Positions 8,479 to 17,501 of a DNA stretch of 64,000 nucleotides are shown here, one piece after another. A program made the position numbers and the translations under genes. Source of the DNA: DATARH01 sp963778385 (GTDB lineage Bacteria > Pseudomonadota > Alphaproteobacteria > ATCC43930 > CGMCC-115725); contig CAVZUA010000037.1 of NCBI GenBank assembly GCA_963778385.1, forward strand, positions 1 to 64,000, in the 5' to 3' direction. The notes beneath the pieces were generated by a model. It had not been told where the DNA came from, did not search any database, and worked only from the letters and a program-made list of their open reading frames with translations. Each line of letters starts with the position of its first letter. Position 1 is the first letter of the stretch.

Positions 8479-8868
8479 CTACAGATAGCCGCAGCATTTG
8501 AACTTGAAGGTCATGAAGAACAGCGCTGCGGCAAGGCTCAGCGCAAAATTACCAGCAAAGCCGATCCAGGCAAGGACGTTGCCCAGCAACATCCCGCGCC
8601 AGGCGAAACCCGAGGCAAGCAACGTCACAGTCTCGAACGCCGTCAGGATCGTGCTTTTGTAATCGAACAGCTCGCTCGCTTCGCCTTCGCGAATGAAGGC
8701 GATCTCTCCCGGCAGATACGGCACGACAAGCCACAATACCCCGACGGCGCAGAGCAGATTGACCAGCAGAACCGGCCACATGCCGCGCCGCCGGACCACG
8801 ACCCAGCCCGCCGACGCGAGCTCGCCCAACAGGATAGCCGTCCAGACGAGCACTCCTTCGGTCGACAT
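8479..8868 (-). CDS. Four-TM membrane protein of unknown function
   Basis: I do not recognise a family. The 129-residue product has about four hydrophobic segments (roughly 5-22, 28-48, 72-92 and 98-118) and ends in FKFKCCGYL with a Cys pair. The start ATG (8868-8866) shares bases with the TGA stop of the upstream hydroxylase (TGATG), so it is translationally coupled to that gene. A link to quinone metabolism is possible only by position. Confidence 0.65.
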   Translation of the reverse strand: MSTEGVLVWTAILLGELASAGWVVVRRRGMWPVLLVNLLCAVGVLWLVVPYLPGEIAFIREGEASELFDYKSTILTAFETVTLLASGFAWRGMLLGNVLAWIGFAGNFALSLAAALFFMTFKFKCCGYL

Positions 8869-10094
8869 CAGAGCGGTTCGGCGCGCGCGAGGCGCGGCCG
8901 GTCGCCGAGGGTGCCCATGGCGTGCCGCATCAGCAGCCGCTTCAGCGGCGGCAGATGGTTGACCGCGGCAAGCCCGATATCGCGGGCCAGCTTCACCGGC
9001 GCGATGGTGTTCGAAAATAGCCGGTTCAGCCCGTCGGTGACACCGGCGAGCATGACGGCGTCAAGCCGCCGCCAGCGCTGGTAGCGTTCGAGCACGCTGT
9101 CGTCGCCGATATCGAGTCCCAGACGGCGGGCATCGACGATCGCCTCGGCCAGCGCTGCGACATCGCGGATGCCGATGTTGAGCCCCTGGCCGGCGATCGG
9201 ATGGATGACATGCGCCGCCTCGCCGACCAGCGCCAGCCGCCGGTCGACGTATCGCTCGGCCTGCATCAGCGACAGCGGATACGCCCAGCGCGGCCCCACC
9301 GGCTCGATCGTCCCGAGGAAATCGCCGAAGCGGGCGCGCAGTTCGGCGGTGAATTCCGCCTCGGGCAGTTGCATCAGATGCGGCGCCAAGGCGGCATGCT
9401 CCGTCCACACGATCGACGATCTGTCCCCCGTCATCGGCAGGATCGCGAACGGCCCCGCCGGCAGAAAATGCTCGATCGCGATCCCGGCATGCGGGCGCTC
9501 ATGCGCGACGGTGGTGACGATGCCGGTCTGCTTGTAGCGCCATTCGACCGCGCGGATGCCGGCGGCCTGGCGCAGCGGCAAATCCTTACCGTCGGCGGCG
9601 GCAACCAGCCGCGCGTGGATGCGTGTGCTGTCGGCGAGCGTCGCGACCGCGCCGCTATCGTCCGCGGTCATCGCGCCGAGCGTGCGCGGCGCGACAATGT
9701 CGAGGCTGGACAGGCTCTTCGCCAGCTCGAACAGCGCCCGCCGCAGCACCCGGTTCTCGACGATGTAGCCGAGCGGGGCGCGATCTGTTTCCTCCGCGCC
9801 GAGCTCGCGGTGGTCGTAATGCAGAAAGAGGGGCGAATTGTCGTCGGCGACGCGGATTTCGCGGATCGGCTCGGCGTCGTCGGCGATGCGGGGCCACAAG
9901 CCGACGCCGTCGAACACCAGCTTTGACCCATAGGCGATCGCCGAGGTGCGCCCGTCGAATGTTTCGTCGAGCATCGCCGCCGGGTCCTGACGGTCGACGA
10001 CAGCGACCCGCAGCCCAACTCCGGCACAGGCGACGGCGAGCAGCATGCCGTTGAGCCCGCCACCCGCGATCAACAGCTCGACATTGTCGGTCAT
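8868..10094 (-). CDS. UbiH/UbiF/COQ6-family FAD-dependent ubiquinone-biosynthesis hydroxylase
   Basis: The 408-residue flavoprotein has the N-terminal FAD motif LLIAGGGLNGMLLA (about 6-19), the DG-type segment GKDLPLRQAAGI and the second FAD/ribose motif LVGEAAHVIHPIAGQGLN (about 280-298), where GEAAH replaces the usual GDAAH. This is the UbiH/UbiI/UbiF/COQ6 class that hydroxylates the ubiquinone ring. The position hydroxylated cannot be assigned from sequence. ATG 10094 starts immediately before the Rossmann strand; the longer in-frame start at 10130 adds 12 unconserved residues. It is divergent from ppk2 with about 140 bp between starts. Confidence 0.88.
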   Translation of the reverse strand: MTDNVELLIAGGGLNGMLLAVACAGVGLRVAVVDRQDPAAMLDETFDGRTSAIAYGSKLVFDGVGLWPRIADDAEPIREIRVADDNSPLFLHYDHRELGAEETDRAPLGYIVENRVLRRALFELAKSLSSLDIVAPRTLGAMTADDSGAVATLADSTRIHARLVAAADGKDLPLRQAAGIRAVEWRYKQTGIVTTVAHERPHAGIAIEHFLPAGPFAILPMTGDRSSIVWTEHAALAPHLMQLPEAEFTAELRARFGDFLGTIEPVGPRWAYPLSLMQAERYVDRRLALVGEAAHVIHPIAGQGLNIGIRDVAALAEAIVDARRLGLDIGDDSVLERYQRWRRLDAVMLAGVTDGLNRLFSNTIAPVKLARDIGLAAVNHLPPLKRLLMRHAMGTLGDRPRLARAEPL

Positions 10095-10237
10095 CCGCGA
10101 AACATGGGCGTCGCGGCTCGCCCTGTCCACAAATGCCGCCGCATTCGATCAGCAGATTAACATCGAGAGATTGTCATTTCGTGCTGGTAAAGTCAGGGAG
10201 CGGGACGCGCCCGGTAATCCGCCAAAAGGGGGAGAAG

Positions 10238-11158
10238 ATGAGTGAGCCGGCTGAGAACGCCGCCCATGTTGACTGGCTAGAGGCCGAACTGGCGGACACG
10301 CTGGACGAGGATTACGAACTCGAGATCTCGGAACCCGCGCTCTCGCTGGAAATCCGCGAGATTTACAAGCGGGAGCACCCGCCTTCCATTCCGCGGGTCG
10401 AGTATTTGCGGGCGCTGCTGTCGTTGCAGTCCGAGTTGATCAAGCTGCAGCACTGGGTTTTACACAAAAAAGAGAAGATCGTTATCATTTTCGAGGGGCG
10501 AGATTCGGCCGGCAAAGGCGGCGTGATCAAGCGGATCACGCAGCGTCTCAATCCGCGCGTGGCGCGCGTCGTCGCGCTGCCCGCGCCGTCCGACCGTGAG
10601 AAGACGCAATGGTATTTTCAGCGCTATGTGCCGCATCTTCCGGCCGGCGGTGAGATCGTCCTGTTCGACCGCTCCTGGTACAACCGGGCGGGTGTCGAGC
10701 GGGTCATGGGTTTCGCGACCGAACAGCAAGTCGTGGAGTTCTTCCACGACGTCCCGGAATTCGAGCGCATGCTGGTGCGCTCCGGCGTACGCCTCCTCAA
10801 ATACTGGTTTTCGATTACCGACCAGGAGCAGCAGATGCGGTTCCTCATGCGCATCCACGACCCGATGAAGCAGTGGAAACTATCGCCGATGGACCTGCAG
10901 TCACGGGTGCGTTGGGAGAACTACACCAAGGCCAAGGAGGAGATGTTTCTGCGCACGAATATTCCCGAGTCGCCCTGGTTCATTGTCGAAGGAAACGACA
11001 AGAAACGCGCGCGCCTCAATTGCATCGACCATCTGCTATCGCAGATACCCTACGAAATCGTGCCGCACGAGGAAGTCACCCTTCCGGAGCGCGTCTTCAA
11101 CCCCGAATACGAGCGTAAGGTTCTGCCGCACGAACTCTACGTGCCGGAGAAATACTAG
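10238..11158 (+). CDS. ppk2: Polyphosphate kinase 2 (PPK2 family)
   Basis: The 306-residue, single-domain PPK2 carries Walker A FEGRDSAGKGGVIKRI, the conserved segment PSDREKTQWYFQRY, Walker B/lid VLFDRSWYNRAGVERVMGF and the family tail YTKAKEEMF. PPK2 enzymes transfer phosphate between polyphosphate and nucleoside (di)phosphates; the single-domain length fits class I. ATG 10238 follows gggggagaag, a clear ribosome-binding site, whereas the upstream in-frame ATG (10133) would overlap the intergenic promoter region. Confidence 0.94.
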   Translation: MSEPAENAAHVDWLEAELADTLDEDYELEISEPALSLEIREIYKREHPPSIPRVEYLRALLSLQSELIKLQHWVLHKKEKIVIIFEGRDSAGKGGVIKRITQRLNPRVARVVALPAPSDREKTQWYFQRYVPHLPAGGEIVLFDRSWYNRAGVERVMGFATEQQVVEFFHDVPEFERMLVRSGVRLLKYWFSITDQEQQMRFLMRIHDPMKQWKLSPMDLQSRVRWENYTKAKEEMFLRTNIPESPWFIVEGNDKKRARLNCIDHLLSQIPYEIVPHEEVTLPERVFNPEYERKVLPHELYVPEKY

Positions 11159-11311
11159 GGGAACGCCCCGCGGCGGCGTGCGGCGTTGGCGGCCCGATCT
11201 GCGCGCTCGGGGCATCGGAGGGACTGGCTTCCGCCGGCGACAATGCCCCTTCCGCACTCGCCGGCTGGGATCGTATCGTCTCTCGCGCGAATGCCGCGAT
11301 GGGGCTCGACC

Positions 11312-12616
11312 ATGCTGACGGACGCATACGACCTTCCCTTGTCGACCGCTTCGTCCGTCGCACGTGACGCCTACACGAAAGGCTGCGCGGCGAAGCTGAC
11401 CATGTATCCCGGCGCGATCGAGGCGTTCGACCGCGCCATCGCTACCGATCCGGGTTTTGCGCTCGCCCATGCCGCTAAGGCGCACGCGCTGCTGGAGCGC
11501 GGCAATGCGCCAGCGGCCCGCGAGGCGATGGCTGCCGCGAACGCTCTGGCCGCTGACTTATCGGCACGCGAGGCCAGCCACATTGCGTTCTTCGGCCTGC
11601 TTCTCACAGGAGCGGCCGAAGCCGCGCTCACGGCGCTGTTGAAGCATCTGGACGCCTGGCCCCGCGATGTCCTGGTCCTCGCCACAACCGCGTTCACCAA
11701 CGGGCTGATCGGCAATTCCGGCCGTGCCGGGCAAAAGCGCCAGCTGCTGGAGCTCCTCGAGCAACTCGCCGCGAGCTATGGCGACGATTGGTGGTTCACC
11801 GCGCATCACGGCATGGCGCTCTCCGAAAACGGACAGCGTGCCGCCGCCCGCCCAAAGATCGACCGGTCGCTCGCGCAAAACCCGAAGAACCCGTGGGCGG
11901 CGCATGCCCGCGCGCATTTTTGCTACGAGGAAGGCGACCCGGACACGGCCTGCGGTTTTCTGGCGTCCTGGCTCCCCACCTATCCGCGCGACGGCGCGCT
12001 CTACAGCCACCTGAGCTGGCATCTGGCGCTCGGCCATTTCGAGGCCGGCGATTTTGCGGCCGCCCTGCAATTGTTCCAAAGCGCCTTCGCGCCCGATGTG
12101 CATAGCGGCCCGCCGCGCGGGAAGCTGAATGACGGCGTGGCGTTCCTGTGGCGCTGGGAACTTGCCGGGCAACCGCGCGACGCGGCGGCCTGGCGCGTGA
12201 TGCATGAATTCGCAACCGCCGCCTTTCCGCGCGTCGGTTTGGCCTTTTCGGACATGCATGTCGCGCTGGCGCGAGCGGTCGCCGGCGATGAGGCCACGTT
12301 GGCGGCAAGCGTGCAGCAGATCGACGAGTTGGCGCGCGGCGGCCGGTATCCTTCAGGTCCCCTCGTTCCGGCGGTCTCGCGCGGTTTCGCGGCGTTCGAA
12401 CGGCAGGATTTCGCCGCTGCGATCGACGCGCTTGCCCCCGTCGTCGGCGAACTCGAGCGGATTGGCGGCAGCCGCGCCCAACTCGACCTCGTCGAGTTCA
12501 CGCTGTTGAAGGCCTATCTCGCTGCCGGCCGTACGGACGAGGCGCGCGGCATGCTGAGCGCACGACATCGAGGCTCTTCTGAGCCGCCTGTTGTCGGCCT
12601 AGCCGCGGCGAATTGA
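11312..12616 (+). CDS. TTC38-like tetratricopeptide repeat protein
   Basis: The 434-residue all-helical protein resembles the TTC38 family, conserved from bacteria to animals but of unknown molecular role. Landmarks are YPGAIEAFDRAIATDPGFALAHAAKAHALL at the N-terminus, HHGMALSENGQ and WAAHARAHFCYEEGDPDTA in the middle, and SHLSWHLALGHFEAGDFAAAL. ATG 11312 is the first start after which the TPR pattern is continuous; the upstream reading (from 11186) is low-complexity and non-conserved. It abuts the convergent cupin gene exactly. Confidence 0.72.
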   Translation: MLTDAYDLPLSTASSVARDAYTKGCAAKLTMYPGAIEAFDRAIATDPGFALAHAAKAHALLERGNAPAAREAMAAANALAADLSAREASHIAFFGLLLTGAAEAALTALLKHLDAWPRDVLVLATTAFTNGLIGNSGRAGQKRQLLELLEQLAASYGDDWWFTAHHGMALSENGQRAAARPKIDRSLAQNPKNPWAAHARAHFCYEEGDPDTACGFLASWLPTYPRDGALYSHLSWHLALGHFEAGDFAAALQLFQSAFAPDVHSGPPRGKLNDGVAFLWRWELAGQPRDAAAWRVMHEFATAAFPRVGLAFSDMHVALARAVAGDEATLAASVQQIDELARGGRYPSGPLVPAVSRGFAAFERQDFAAAIDALAPVVGELERIGGSRAQLDLVEFTLLKAYLAAGRTDEARGMLSARHRGSSEPPVVGLAAAN

Positions 12617-12946
12617 TCAGCCGCCGATCTTCGCGTCCACCGGCAGGTGGACAAACAGCACGCGCGCCGGACCGCCGATCGTCCGGGTGCGGTGGCCGCG
12701 GCTGCCGGCATCGTCTGCAAGAAAGAATTCGCCGCCGCTCCATCGCCGCTTCTGCCCGTCGCTGGTTTCGACCTCGACGGTCCCGGAAAGCACGATGACG
12801 AATTGGCGCCGCGAGGCGGGGTGCCAATCCTGGTTCATCGCCTCGGGCATTTCGGTGAGCATCGTGCTCTGCGCGGGGAAAGTCCCTGAGCGGTGAATAA
12901 GGTGTCCGAAGGCGTCGGTCGAGGCGTTGTCGATCGCGATCTCCAC
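12617..12946 (-). CDS. Small cupin-domain protein
   Basis: The 109-residue product is a single cupin barrel: WHPASRRQFVIVLSGTVEVETSDGQKRRW (cupin motif 1, with a reduced metal-ligand set) and FFLADDAGSRGHRTR (motif 2 region). The substrate is unknown. The true N-terminus is uncertain. The open frame continues upstream with conserved-looking TRFIPTPDGGSQFVDVEIAID but has no ATG there. An ATGAAA about 30 bases into that extension is in another frame, so a small 5' frameshift is possible. Confidence 0.65.
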   Translation of the reverse strand: MEIAIDNASTDAFGHLIHRSGTFPAQSTMLTEMPEAMNQDWHPASRRQFVIVLSGTVEVETSDGQKRRWSGGEFFLADDAGSRGHRTRTIGGPARVLFVHLPVDAKIGG

Positions 12947-13084
12947 GTCGACGAACTGCGACCCGCCGTCCGGCGTGGGAATGAAGCGGGTATTTTCATC
13001 GAAAGCTCCAGTACTCCAGCAGTGACCAAAGGCATCATAGATCGCTAAATCCCGGTTGGCTTTGCCTCACGACCGGAGGTGCGC

Positions 13085-13201
13085 GTGACAATCCTCATCG
13101 CAGCAATTATCGTCGTCGACGCAACCCTGATTGAAGAGCGCCGTGCGCGCTCTTCGCTCGCGAATCCTCCGGCGCCGGCCGCTACCCGACAGCCCGCCTG
13201 A
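13085..13201 (+). CDS. Possible 38-residue membrane peptide
   Basis: A short frame starts at GTG 13085, preceded at a good distance by ggagg, and encodes a hydrophobic N-terminal stretch (TILIAAIIVVDATLI) followed by a charged, proline-rich tail. It lies just upstream of the transglutaminase gene. No homology is recognised and the frame could be chance. Confidence 0.25.
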   Translation: MTILIAAIIVVDATLIEERRARSSLANPPAPAATRQPA

Positions 13202-13241
13202 CGAGCAGCGCGCGCCCTCGGCTATGGGAGGAACTCGCATC

Positions 13242-14279
13242 ATGCATCGGCGCGATTTATTGAAGGCGGTCGGCGTGGGCGGCGCCCTGGCAGCCCTCCA
13301 TCGGCCGGCTTATGCCGTACCGCCCAGCTGGCGCGAGTTCGAGATCATTTACCGGGTCAAACTTGATACCCAACGCGCGCCGGCACGGCTGTGGCTGCCC
13401 GTACCACAGGATGCGCTCGATTATCAGCGGGTCGCCGATTTGTCGTGGCGCTCGCCCACCGCCGCGTCCTTGCAGTGGGAAGGCGCCTCGCGCGCACCGA
13501 TCGTCGCCGCTAGTTGGGCCGACCCGGGCATCGCGTGCGAGATCGAGGTCACTGCCCGCGTTCAAACACGCGACCGCAGCGGCTTCTATCCCGACGCCTC
13601 GCATGATGAGCTCACCGAGTATCTGCTCCCGACCGCCAGCTCGCCGACCGATGGCGTCGTCCTGAAAAAGGCGACAGAGATCGTTGGTGCACGCACCGAG
13701 CCGCTCGATAAGGCGCGGGCGATTTACGACTGGATCGTCGACAACACATTTCGCCGCGCAGAGACCCGCGGATGCGGTCTGGGCAATATCGCCTTCATGC
13801 TGGAAACCGGCGACATGGGCGGCAAATGCGCCGACATCAATTCACTTTTTGTCGGCTTGGCGCGGGCCGTCGGGCTGCCGGCGCGCGATTTTTTTGGGGT
13901 GCGCGTCGCGGATTCGAAGGTGACGAAGTCGCTCGGAAAATCGGGTGACATCACCAAGGCGCAGCATTGCCGGGCCGAGGTGTTCATCGCCGGAAAAGGC
14001 TGGTTCCCGGTCGACCCGGCCGATGTTCGCAAGGTAGTGCTGGAAGAACAGGCGCCCGTTGACAGCGACAAGGTGAAGGCGCTGCGCGAGCGGTTGTTTG
14101 GCAATTGGGAGATGAACTGGGTCGGCTTCAACTACGCCCGCGACTTCAGATTGCAGGGGCAAGAGGGAGCGCCGGTCGGGTTCTTGATGTATCCCTATGC
14201 CGAGACCGTCGAAGGCACAAGTGACCCACTCGATCCGGCTCACTTCGCCTATACGATCTCCTCAACGGAGATCACCTGA
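13242..14279 (+). CDS. Exported transglutaminase-like (TGc) domain protein with Tat signal
   Basis: The 345-residue protein begins with HRRDLLKAVGVGGALAAL, a twin-arginine signal ending near PAYA, so a folded periplasmic product is likely. An N-terminal beta region follows (YRVKLDTQRAPARLWLPVP). The transglutaminase core then carries the Cys in GGKCADINSLFVGLARAVGLPAR, the His in AQHCRAEVF and the Asp in FPVDPADVRK, so the Cys-His-Asp triad is intact. Bacterial members are usually proteases or amidases rather than cross-linkers. ATG 13242 is chosen because it places the RR motif at the N-terminus and is preceded by gggaggaa. Confidence 0.85.
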   Translation: MHRRDLLKAVGVGGALAALHRPAYAVPPSWREFEIIYRVKLDTQRAPARLWLPVPQDALDYQRVADLSWRSPTAASLQWEGASRAPIVAASWADPGIACEIEVTARVQTRDRSGFYPDASHDELTEYLLPTASSPTDGVVLKKATEIVGARTEPLDKARAIYDWIVDNTFRRAETRGCGLGNIAFMLETGDMGGKCADINSLFVGLARAVGLPARDFFGVRVADSKVTKSLGKSGDITKAQHCRAEVFIAGKGWFPVDPADVRKVVLEEQAPVDSDKVKALRERLFGNWEMNWVGFNYARDFRLQGQEGAPVGFLMYPYAETVEGTSDPLDPAHFAYTISSTEIT

Positions 14280-14462
14280 CCGGAACCATGCCTGATTGCC
14301 CGCCAATTATCGACCAGCCAGAGGAAAATCTCGATCCGAAGTCCGTGTTTGGCGGCCCTCCGCCAATTAGCGATGCGGCGTGCGGGCTGGAGAGCACGGC
14401 AATTCGCAGAGCCGTCTGCGGTATCCTGGAGGGTGGCGAAGCGTCCGGCGGCGCTGAAAAGA

Positions 14463-15089
14463 TCAGGCATGATTCACGTCGAGATCGGGACGCAATGCCA
14501 GCCGGTAGCCGGCGCGTAAGGTGAGCACGATAGAAGGTGGGGTCAGCAGGCCGTCGGGGCGGGGGATTTGCCGCGCGGCCGCGTATCCTTGCTCGGTCCA
14601 GCGGAACGCGCGGCCGTGTGCGAGGATGTAGGCCTCGCCGGCGGCGGTAATCGCGGCGCCGTCCGGCAGCTCGTCGACGGGACCCGGTATCGGATGGATC
14701 CGTTTACGGCCACCGTCTAGCCGCTCCGCGTGCAGCACCGCATCCATTTCCGGCGCCAGAGGGGTCTCCCCTCCCATTGCGCGGGCCCAGGCGGAACGGA
14801 ACGCCTCCGCATCCTGGCGGCGGCAGTAGAAACAAGGGCGATGACCGGCGGCGAGCGCGGTCGCTTCGTCGAGGAAGAAGAGTTCCGTCCAGCTACGGCG
14901 GCTCATCACCTCGCGCCGGCGCTCCCGGTAGTGGAGAAGGCAAACGAGCCACGCCTTGGTCGCCCAGCGTCGCCCGAGCAGCGTCCTCGTCGCCGGGTCG
15001 TGGATAATTCCACGGTTGCCGATAAATGTGCCGCGCTGCGGTATCGCGACGATATCGCCATACGGCGTTACCCGGTTTTGCAGCGGCAT
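14463..15089 (-). CDS. Conserved hypothetical protein with HRPCFYCRR motif
   Basis: The 208-residue protein belongs to a conserved bacterial family of unknown function that I recognise only by its features: N-terminal NRVTPYGDIVAIPQRGTFIGNRGIIHD, RRWATKAWLVCLL, SWTELFFLDEATALAAGHRPCFYCRR and C-terminal LTPPSIVLTLRAGYR. The paired cysteines in RPCFYCRR after a His could bind metal, like the Ada-type zinc motif. The ATG at 15089 opens the family N-terminus. Nothing else is co-transcribed with it. Confidence 0.72.
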   Translation of the reverse strand: MPLQNRVTPYGDIVAIPQRGTFIGNRGIIHDPATRTLLGRRWATKAWLVCLLHYRERRREVMSRRSWTELFFLDEATALAAGHRPCFYCRRQDAEAFRSAWARAMGGETPLAPEMDAVLHAERLDGGRKRIHPIPGPVDELPDGAAITAAGEAYILAHGRAFRWTEQGYAAARQIPRPDGLLTPPSIVLTLRAGYRLALRPDLDVNHA

Positions 15090-15194
15090 GGTAACGCTCG
15101 CCGGTTGCCTACCGTGCGCCGACAGCCTTCATTAACCTGCAGGCTGACCGAATATCTCCGGTATTATGGCGCAAATCCCTAAAGATTCAAAACG

Positions 15195-15434
15195 CTAGCG
15201 GCGGCGGAAAGCGACCCAGAACAGCAGCCGGGCCAGCGCCAAGATAGCGGCCACCAGCACCCACAGCGGAGCTGTAGCCGCGATGGCCTCGAAGGCGGAG
15301 AGGTGCTGCCGGGTGTAACCCTCTCTGGTTAAGGCGATCCCGACCAGCACAAAGCACCCGCCGGGGAGCAGCAGCAAAATGGCGACGATCAGGGCTATGA
15401 TCTGACCGGCCTTCACTAGCGCCGCGTCCACCAT
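15195..15434 (-). CDS. Small two-TM membrane protein
   Basis: The 79-residue product has two hydrophobic helices (about 10-32 and 52-72) with a short loop and a basic C-terminus (FRRR). Its ATG (15434) lies inside the last codons of the upstream 57-residue gene; the two overlap by 19 bases in different frames. No family is recognised; together they look like a two-gene operon of small inner-membrane proteins. Confidence 0.55.
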   Translation of the reverse strand: MVDAALVKAGQIIALIVAILLLLPGGCFVLVGIALTREGYTRQHLSAFEAIAATAPLWVLVAAILALARLLFWVAFRRR

Positions 15435-15589
15435 CGCCAGCCGGCGAGCGCCACGATAAACGCGACCGGCAGCGCCGCCTCCTGCCAGAACTCGTTGGCA
15501 TCGCGGAGCACAAGCACAACCGCGCCGACGATCAGCACAGCGAGGAATAGCAACTCGACAGAGCGCGGGAGGTATGGTTCGCGGCTCAT
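15416..15589 (-). CDS. 57-residue two-TM membrane protein
   Basis: This short frame runs from ATG 15589 to TAG 15418-15416. It encodes an N-terminal SREPYLPRS, a TM helix (VELLFLAVLIVGAVVLVL), a polar turn (RDANEFWQEA) and a second TM helix (LPVAFIVALAGW), ending in RWWTRR. The positive-inside pattern suggests both termini are cytoplasmic. It overlaps the downstream small membrane gene by 19 bases. No homologue is recognised. Confidence 0.5.
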   Translation of the reverse strand: MSREPYLPRSVELLFLAVLIVGAVVLVLRDANEFWQEAALPVAFIVALAGWRWWTRR

Positions 15590-15681
15590 CCTGGGCTAGC
15601 TTCTCGATTCAAGATCAGGGATAATGCGCGAGGCGACGGGCGCGTTGCTTGGCGGCTCGCCCGTCTGCTCATTGACAAGCA

Positions 15682-16032
15682 TTATGCACTCGGCAGAGTT
15701 GATCCTAGCCGAGCGAAAGGTATTTGCCATGGTCGAAGTATTTGCACCGCGTCGTTTGCGACTTGGTCTATCGTGACTTTCATTTTTTCGGCTACATCCT
15801 TTGCCTCATCGGCAAAAATTGCCGTCGGACCAGGATCGCGAAGCACTTCACCGTAAACGCGATCAGTTTCAGTGCTGGCTGCGTCAAGGTACTCCTTTAA
15901 CGTCCGCTGAGTTTGCTCAACTGATAGACCGCCTACCTTTATGTAAAACGCAAAAGCAGTCTTTATCGTCAAATGCTCTAGCAGACGGAGGCGGGTACGG
16001 GTCCGAAATACCTCAAGGTCAGACTCGTCCAT
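15682..16032 (-). CDS. Hypothetical helical protein
   Basis: The 116-residue soluble protein is rich in charged helices (DLEVFRTRTRLRLLEHLTIK, VEQTQRTLKEYLDAASTET, DEAKDVAEKMKVTIDQV). No family is recognised. ATG 16032 is preferred over the upstream ATG 16056 because it follows aggagatatc, a good ribosome-binding site. The local base composition is slightly more A+T-rich than neighbouring genes, which may reflect recent acquisition. Confidence 0.55.
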   Translation of the reverse strand: MDESDLEVFRTRTRLRLLEHLTIKTAFAFYIKVGGLSVEQTQRTLKEYLDAASTETDRVYGEVLRDPGPTAIFADEAKDVAEKMKVTIDQVANDAVQILRPWQIPFARLGSTLPSA

Positions 16033-16089
16033 GATATCTCCTAGATCGTGTGGCAACGTCTAGGATAGCGCGGCGGCAAGCGCGGAGTC

Positions 16090-16302
16090 TCAACCTGCGC
16101 TTGCTTGCCAGCGCACGATGCGCCCCGGCCCGGTGAGCCGTTCAATGGTCTCGCGTTTGGCGAGCTTGTTCAGCACGGTATGGATGGATGTGCGCAGGAT
16201 TTCCTTGTCGTGGTGCGTCAGGTCGCGCTCACCGATGGCGACGGGCAAAACGTCGTTGACTGTGAAAGGTTCGCTGCCGTGCTGGCGTATCCAATCGAGC
16301 AA
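16090..16302 (-). CDS. Small winged-helix-like protein, possibly N-terminally truncated
   Basis: About 70 residues are visible (LLDWIRQHGSEPFTVNDV, EILRTSIHTVLNKLAKRETIERLTGPGRIVRW), consistent with a small winged-helix or helical family common in alphaproteobacteria. The apparent start is TTG. The open frame continues upstream with YFKRGQLSRL, which looks like the normal family N-terminus, but no ATG is available and the frame runs into the 3' end of the monooxygenase gene at 16338. The gene may have lost its start by a rearrangement at that junction. Confidence 0.45.
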   Translation of the reverse strand: MLDWIRQHGSEPFTVNDVLPVAIGERDLTHHDKEILRTSIHTVLNKLAKRETIERLTGPGRIVRWQASAG

Positions 16303-16337
16303 GAGGCGGCTTAGCTGGCCGCGCTTGAAGTAGCGCG

Positions 16338-17387
16338 CTATCGGAAATGCGGCATGATCTGTTCGGTGAAGACTTTCATGTAGTGGATCTGGCGGTCGAG
16401 GTCGCCGCTTTCCGTGCTCAGCCAGAGCCGCGAGGCTCCCAATTCTGCGAGTTCGCCAATGCGCTCGATCCAGCTGTTGACGTCCCCGGCGAGAGCGAAC
16501 CGTTCCAGTCCGTATCCTGTCAGCCCAAGCTCGGCCATCCGCTTCGGGTTGCGCCCAGCCTGGAGCACATGGTCGTACAGCTCGTAGCCCTCGACGTACT
16601 CGGCGATCTTTCCTCTGAGCTGGCCAGGCACATTCTTGCCTTCAAGACCGAACCGCATCGAATGGTTGAGGATCGAGGACACGGACGCGTGGATGCGTTC
16701 GATCGCCTTGTCCCGGTCGGCGTCGAGCGAGGAGCGGGTGGTGAACCAGAGCTCCACCTCAGCCGGATTGCGACCCGCCTCCGCGGCACCCGCCGCAACC
16801 CGCTCGATAGTGTCGGAGATCACCTCGGGCAGCAGGCCGGTGCCGGCGATCACGCCGTCACAGAGCCGACCACCGAGATGCAAGGTTTTGGGCCCTTCGG
16901 CACAGAGAGTGATCGGGATGCGCTTGCGCACTGCTTCGCCATGCCAGCGGACACGCTGTGGCCGACCGTCGTACGTGCCTTCGCCGGTTGCGATCAGATC
17001 CCGCAGGCAGGTGATGTAAGCCGCCATTCTGGCGCGGCTCGCCGGCGCCAGGCCAATATTGTAGACAGCGCTGTCGCCGCTGCCGATATCGAGGAAGGCG
17101 CGGCCCTCGGTCATCGCGTCGATCGAGGCCATGAACGCCGCCATGATCTGCGGCTCGCGAGTCAGCGGATTGGTCGGGTGAATACCGACACGAGCGTTTG
17201 TCGCGGTCTGCGCAATAAGCGTCGCGCGAACGTAGGCGTCACCACCGATGAAGCTGGTGTCGTTGGTGCCGATCAATTCGACGCCTGATCCGTCGATGAT
17301 CCGGATCAGCTCGGCGAATTTGTCCAGGTCCCGCCGGTGCGGAAACGCGGTTCCGCTCAATACCGACACACCAAATCGCACCTTCAT
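16338..17387 (-). CDS. Luciferase-like (LLM class) flavin-dependent oxidoreductase
   Basis: The 349-residue TIM-barrel protein of the bacterial luciferase superfamily has RFGVSVLSG at strand 1, LIGTNDTSFIGGDAYVRATLIAQ, RVGIHPTNPLTREPQIMAA (cofactor-side motif), GRAFLDIGSGDSAV and GLERFALAGDVNSWIERI near the end. It is closest in style to F420/FMN-dependent methylene-H4MPT reductase-like LLM proteins. Substrate and cofactor cannot be told. ATG 17387 follows aaggagagacg. A 114-bp gap separates it from the upstream SDR on the same strand. Confidence 0.82.
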   Translation of the reverse strand: MKVRFGVSVLSGTAFPHRRDLDKFAELIRIIDGSGVELIGTNDTSFIGGDAYVRATLIAQTATNARVGIHPTNPLTREPQIMAAFMASIDAMTEGRAFLDIGSGDSAVYNIGLAPASRARMAAYITCLRDLIATGEGTYDGRPQRVRWHGEAVRKRIPITLCAEGPKTLHLGGRLCDGVIAGTGLLPEVISDTIERVAAGAAEAGRNPAEVELWFTTRSSLDADRDKAIERIHASVSSILNHSMRFGLEGKNVPGQLRGKIAEYVEGYELYDHVLQAGRNPKRMAELGLTGYGLERFALAGDVNSWIERIGELAELGASRLWLSTESGDLDRQIHYMKVFTEQIMPHFR

Positions 17388-17501
17388 CGTCTCTCCTTCG
17401 GGCCGACAGCCGTATGACCGGCCGGGAGGCGATCAATCGCGCCCCGGTGCGCCTTTACGCCAAGGGTTCTGCGCTAATCTGCCCTCGGCTGCTTTCTCTA
17501 C

